Below are positions 6,434 to 8,991 of a stretch of 8,991 nucleotides of DNA, piece by piece (within the stretch, counting starts at the first letter, position 1; each line of letters opens with the position of its first letter). A program made the position numbers and the translations under genes. The stretch lies in contig CAKUDW010000069.1 of assembly GCA_934645275.1 (NCBI GenBank), positions 1 through 8,991 on the forward strand. Reading direction: 5' to 3'. The notes beneath the pieces are model-generated. The model saw only the letters and a program-made list of their open reading frames with translations. It was not told where the DNA came from and ran no database searches. This stretch comes from an uncultured Clostridia bacterium. GTDB taxonomy: Bacteria; Bacillota_A; Clostridia; Christensenellales; Aristaeellaceae.

Positions 6434-6478
6434 CCGCGTACTCTGGTTTTGCCGCGCTGTGAATGAAGAATGTCCAAC

Positions 6479-7198
6479 TTACTCCTTTTTGCGCAATACG
6501 ATGGCGATGAAGTTCAGGTATTTGCCGCCGCCCGCTTCCATGGTTTTGCGGTCGCCGACGGCGTATTCATTGTCCTGTCTCAGCCAGTCGGCCCAGACTT
6601 CATCGTTGCTCTCCATTTCCGAAACGGAAATGATATCTGCGCCGCGGCACTGCGACACCATTTTTTGCCAGTAGGCCACGTCGTGCATGTAGTCGAGCTG
6701 CTCTGGCGTCCAGGAACGCAGCAGTACTTCAGGCAGCGCGTTGTGGCAGTCGCGCTTCATGCCGGGAATGGCGATGTAGATCAGTCCGCCCGGCTTCACG
6801 AAGGGCAACAGCTTATCGTCCAGATAAGCGGGATCGCGGCCGAAGTAATTGTAGGAATCAGTGCTGACCACGGCGTCAAAAAAATCTGGTTCGAAGGGCA
6901 GATTGGTCGCATCGGCTTTCATGGGAATGATCTGTCCTGCAGGAACGCCGAGTGAATCGAAAAAGGCCTGGTTCTCCGCAGGATCGCTCCACAGATCGGC
7001 AGCGTACACGGTAAAGCCGTATTCTTTCGCGAGGAACACGGAGGTCAGGCCCTGACCGCTGCCGAGGTCGCATACGACGGCGTTTTGGGGAATCTGGTGG
7101 TCCTGCAGCAGTTCCTCTTCCAGCTTTACGGGATTTGGCCCCATAATCTTCGCTTGCAATTCAGGCGTGTTGTAACGTAGGCTTCGGGTGTATTTCAT
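6479..7198 (-). CDS. Class I SAM-dependent methyltransferase
   Basis: The 239-residue protein has the Rossmann-type methyltransferase motifs in order. Motif I is CDLGSGQG (43-50), which binds SAM. An acidic residue after strand 2 lies in YAADLW (65-70, Asp68). KADATNLPF is at 94-102, the motif IV region FDAVVSTDSYNYF is at 107-119, and VKPGG is at 134-138. The N-terminal MGPNPVKLEEELL segment (19-31) is shared, from memory, with a group of small-molecule-type methyltransferases in Firmicutes. The substrate cannot be told from the sequence. The start at 7198 follows a GAGGTGAG ribosome-binding site, and the gene begins 19 nt after the rsgA stop on the same strand, so it is probably the last gene of the tetR-rsgA operon. 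Whether it methylates rRNA, as an rsgA neighbour might suggest, is speculation. Confidence 0.9.
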   Translation of the reverse strand: MKYTRSLRYNTPELQAKIMGPNPVKLEEELLQDHQIPQNAVVCDLGSGQGLTSVFLAKEYGFTVYAADLWSDPAENQAFFDSLGVPAGQIIPMKADATNLPFEPDFFDAVVSTDSYNYFGRDPAYLDDKLLPFVKPGGLIYIAIPGMKRDCHNALPEVLLRSWTPEQLDYMHDVAYWQKMVSQCRGADIISVSEMESNDEVWADWLRQDNEYAVGDRKTMEAGGGKYLNFIAIVLRKKE

Positions 7199-7217
7199 TG
7201 TGTCTCACCTCAATATT

Positions 7218-8255
7218 CTATTTTTTGGGATTGCTTCGGTTGATTTTGGCGATGGCCTTGAATTTTTGTGTGCGCGCAGTCTGATAGCCAGCCTGGCCGT
7301 AGATATTTTCCGCCTGAAGCTTGCGCCAGGATTGCAGTCGCGCCGTCGAAAGCCGTCCCGAAGCCACGGCAGCGCGCACTGCGCAGCCGGGTTCGGCGTT
7401 GTGCCTACAATCACGAAATCGACAGCCCTGCGCCAGCGCATCGATATCTGAAAACGCACGCTCCAGCCCGTCCGCAGCGTCCCACATGCCGAGTTCGCGC
7501 ATGCCGGGCGTGTCGATAATGCAGCCGCCGCCGGGCAGCAGCATCAACTCCCGCCGCGTGGTGGTGTGTCGTCCGCGCCCATCGCCGCGGATTTCACCGG
7601 TTGCAAGTTGCGCCTCGCCCAGCAGATAATTGGTCAGCGTGGATTTGCCTACGCCCGAGGAACCGATCAGCGCAATGGTTTTTCCCGGTGCGAGATAGGC
7701 GCGCACGGCGTCGCAGCTGTCCGCTTCGAGTGCGGAGACACACATTACGTCCACGCCTACGGCAACCTCGGCGGCTTCGGCGCGCTTTTTTGAAGCGTCA
7801 GCACAGAGATCCGCCTTTGTCAGCAGCACAGCAGGGGTTGCGCCGCTCTCCCACGCCGCTGCAAGGTAGCGCTCTAACCGCCGCAGGTTGAAATTCTGGT
7901 TTAGCGACATGCATATGAACGCAATATCGACGTTTGCGGCGACGGCCTGGGCCCGCCGCGCCTCGCCCGCCGCGCGGCGCAGAAAGACGCTCCTGCGCGG
8001 CAGCAGCGCGCGAATCAGCGCAGGGCCGCCGGAATTGTCCACTTCCAGCATCGCGAAGTCGCCGACAGTTGGGTGGTTTTCGGCAGCTGCATCAAAGCGG
8101 AAGCGTCCGGAAAGTTGGGTACTCTGCTCACCATTGGCATGTACTACCCGCCAGCTGCCCCGCTCCTGCGAAATGACCCTTGCGGGCACGAGATCGGGGT
8201 GATCGTTCGCCAACGCCGCGAAGTGAGCCGTGAATCCCCACGCCTGTATATCCAT
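7218..8255 (-). CDS. rsgA: Ribosome small-subunit-dependent GTPase A
   Basis: RsgA is a circularly permuted GTPase that helps late 30S subunit maturation. With the start at 8255 the protein is 345 residues. An N-terminal OB-fold (about 1-95) is followed by the G motifs in permuted order: TKAD (146-149, G4), SALE (174-177, G5), GSSGVGKST (198-206, G1/P-loop), TTTRR (231-235, G2) and DTPG (248-251, G3). A C-terminal zinc knuckle follows with Cys278, Cys283, His285 and Cys291. A frame extends ten codons further to 8285, but the ATG at 8255 has an AAGGGAGGG ribosome-binding site seven bases before it and begins WGFTAHF, as in the roughly 350-residue subfamily. It starts two nt after the stop of a tetR gene, which implies coupling. 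Classical rsgA sits beside prkC/prpC, so this may be a second, regulated copy. Its G4 has Thr where Asn is usual. Confidence 0.95.
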   Translation of the reverse strand: MDIQAWGFTAHFAALANDHPDLVPARVISQERGSWRVVHANGEQSTQLSGRFRFDAAAENHPTVGDFAMLEVDNSGGPALIRALLPRRSVFLRRAAGEARRAQAVAANVDIAFICMSLNQNFNLRRLERYLAAAWESGATPAVLLTKADLCADASKKRAEAAEVAVGVDVMCVSALEADSCDAVRAYLAPGKTIALIGSSGVGKSTLTNYLLGEAQLATGEIRGDGRGRHTTTRRELMLLPGGGCIIDTPGMRELGMWDAADGLERAFSDIDALAQGCRFRDCRHNAEPGCAVRAAVASGRLSTARLQSWRKLQAENIYGQAGYQTARTQKFKAIAKINRSNPKK

Positions 8256-8257
8256 AA

Positions 8258-8872
8258 TCAGCCCTCCCTTTCGCCAGTGGACCACGCCGCTTCAAGGCGA
8301 TTGAAGTGCGCATTCATCAGGGCATTGGCCACTTCAACGCCATTTTCGCCGTCGTACAGCGCGTAGGCGAAAAACATCGGCGCGTACAGTTCAAGCGCCA
8401 TCTGCTGCGCACCTGCAAAGTTCCACGCGCGCAGTAAATCAGTTGTATATTCAAGCGGCCCCGCGCAGAGATACTGCTGGTAGAGCTTGTTCATTTCCGC
8501 ACTGCGGAACTGTTCCAGCGTCAGCATTCGGCGGAAGGCGGCGGGGAAGAGTTCCTGAGTCCAGTATTGAAATTGCGCGCGGCTGAAGGCGAAAAGCTGC
8601 GCCATTGCAGCCTGCTGGTATGCCTCGGGCATTTCGGCAATGACGCCTTCTGGCAGCGCATATTCGTGCGCACGCTCAGCGTCAAGCTGCGCCATGCGCG
8701 CCAGAATGTTGTCGAAAATGGCGCGCTTGCTGGCGTAGTGCCGATAGAGCGCGCCCTTCGTGATGCCCAGCTGCCCGGCAATATCACTCATGGATACGCC
8801 TTCATAGCCGTCCTGCGCAAAGAGATTCAGCGCTACATGCAGTATGCGTTCTCGGGTACCGGTTTCGTTCAT
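8258..8872 (-). CDS. TetR/AcrR-family transcriptional regulator
   Basis: With the start at 8872 the protein is 204 residues, the standard TetR length. The DNA-binding domain is at about 4-55, with the helix-turn-helix at 28-47 (SMSDIAGQLGITKGALYRHY), very close to the family consensus. The rest is a helical ligand domain of unknown specificity. The frame is open upstream to 8947, but that would include the promoter and operators in the coding sequence. The ATG at 8872 has an AAAAGGAG ribosome-binding site about ten bases upstream. The first gene of the run tetR-rsgA-methyltransferase, it lies behind a consensus promoter carrying two palindromes, so autorepression is very likely, and rsgA would then be repressed with it. 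The upstream neighbour, which might be divergent, lies outside the window. Confidence 0.92.
   Translation of the reverse strand: MNETGTRERILHVALNLFAQDGYEGVSMSDIAGQLGITKGALYRHYASKRAIFDNILARMAQLDAERAHEYALPEGVIAEMPEAYQQAAMAQLFAFSRAQFQYWTQELFPAAFRRMLTLEQFRSAEMNKLYQQYLCAGPLEYTTDLLRAWNFAGAQQMALELYAPMFFAYALYDGENGVEVANALMNAHFNRLEAAWSTGEREG
8261..8270 (-). promoter_or_regulatory. Ribosome-binding site that fixes the rsgA start
   Basis: On the minus strand AAGGGAGGGC lies inside the last codons of the upstream tetR gene, and its core ends seven bases before the ATG at 8255. It would be downstream of the longer candidate start at 8285, so 8255 is favoured. Ribosomes finishing the tetR message at 8258 would sit directly over it. 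Confidence 0.8.
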
Positions 8873-8882
8873 GTACAAAAAA

Positions 8883-8890
8883 CTCCTTTT
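8883..8890 (-). promoter_or_regulatory. Ribosome-binding site that fixes the tetR start
   Basis: On the minus strand AAAAGGAG occupies 8890-8883, with ten T-rich bases before the ATG at 8872. This site lies downstream of the operators and supports 8872 rather than the longer frame beginning at 8947. Confidence 0.7.
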
Positions 8891-8899
8891 GAATACGAA

Positions 8900-8913
8900 T
8901 AAACGGTCGTTTA
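8900..8913. promoter_or_regulatory. TetR operator O2 over the transcription start
   Basis: TAAACGGTCGTTTA has perfect 6-bp arms (TAAACG/CGTTTA) around a 2-bp asymmetric centre. It begins five bases past the -10 box and covers the expected start site. It shares its arms with O1, so the same dimer probably binds both. Confidence 0.8.
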
Positions 8914-8918
8914 CTAAG

Positions 8919-8947
8919 ATTATAGCAAACGATCGTTTATCTGTCAA
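8919..8947 (-). promoter_or_regulatory. Consensus promoter of the tetR-rsgA-methyltransferase operon
   Basis: On the minus strand a perfect -35 TTGACA (8947-8942) and perfect -10 TATAAT (8924-8919) are separated by exactly 17 nt, with an extended TGC before the -10. This is about as strong as a sigma-A-type promoter can look, and such promoters are normally held by a repressor. Transcription should start near 8912, inside the downstream palindrome. Confidence 0.92.
8927..8938. promoter_or_regulatory. TetR operator O1 in the promoter spacer
   Basis: AAACGATCGTTT is a perfect 12-bp palindrome lying between the -35 and -10 boxes. A protein bound here would block RNA polymerase. Its arms match those of O2, 26 bp away centre to centre. 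Confidence 0.8.
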
Positions 8948-8991
8948 GCCTAAGAATTGTCGGCGTGTCTCTGTCAGATCGGCCCAAACAC
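8948..8991. other. Right edge upstream of the tetR promoter, nothing recognised
   Basis: These 44 bases show no start codon with a ribosome-binding site, no clear divergent promoter and no hairpin. The neighbour on this side lies beyond the window. Confidence 0.4.

Noticed and set aside
2468..6478. Possible attachment-site or target-site repeats flanking the low-GC block
   Set aside because: I compared 2468-2530 with 6420-6480 by eye and found no direct repeat longer than a few bases. There is no integrase or transposase, so a mobile-element call is not supported.
6434..6478. Terminator after the methyltransferase
   Set aside because: The two CCGCG strings here are direct, not inverted, and do not form a stem. 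No T-tract follows on the minus strand.
8256..8285. Longer rsgA start at 8285
   Set aside because: It would overlap the tetR end by 28 bases and place the strong AAGGGAGGG site inside the gene. The ATG at 8255 fits this site and the family N-terminus.
8873..8947. Longer tetR start at 8947
   Set aside because: It would translate the promoter, both operators and the ribosome-binding site. The 25 extra residues do not look like TetR.

Overview
The window looks like a chromosomal segment from a Gram-positive, Clostridia-type bacterium of fairly high GC. This is an inference from strong AGGAGG-type ribosome-binding sites, near-consensus sigma-A-type promoters, TetR and WYL regulators, a BspA-type leucine-rich-repeat protein and a Firmicutes-style chromosomal TraX homologue. 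No species can be named from the sequence. I see no tRNA, rRNA, CRISPR array, insertion sequence or transposase.

Left part, plus strand. A gene cut by the window edge (1-860) encodes a beta-sandwich, mutarotase-like protein and ends at a hairpin terminator. About 260 bases follow that hold an unexplained GC-rich stretch and then a strong promoter with a probable operator. This promoter drives a TetR regulator (1120-1713) and an overlapping TraX-like membrane protein (1706-2467). A GC-rich hairpin at 2520-2543 lies between TraX and the convergent genes to its right.

Central part, minus strand, about 2.57-6.43 kb. Three genes sit in DNA that is visibly poorer in GC than either flank. In transcription order they are a WYL-domain regulator (6315-5335), a 615-residue protein I cannot assign (5270-3423), and a cytoplasmic BspA-type LRR protein (3426-2569) joined to it by an ATGA overlap. 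Between the regulator and the pair is a perfect 11-bp inverted repeat next to an extended -10 promoter. The regulator plus orphan-protein/LRR layout is the best candidate here for an undescribed system. It resembles known WYL-controlled defence islands only in architecture, and no function is shown.

Right part, minus strand, 8947-6479. A TetR regulator, an RsgA-type ribosome-assembly GTPase and a class I methyltransferase form a tight run. It starts at a consensus promoter (TTGACA, 17 bp, TATAAT) with one palindrome in the spacer and a second just past the -10, which is a textbook layout for self-repression by the TetR protein. TetR control of an rsgA gene is unusual.
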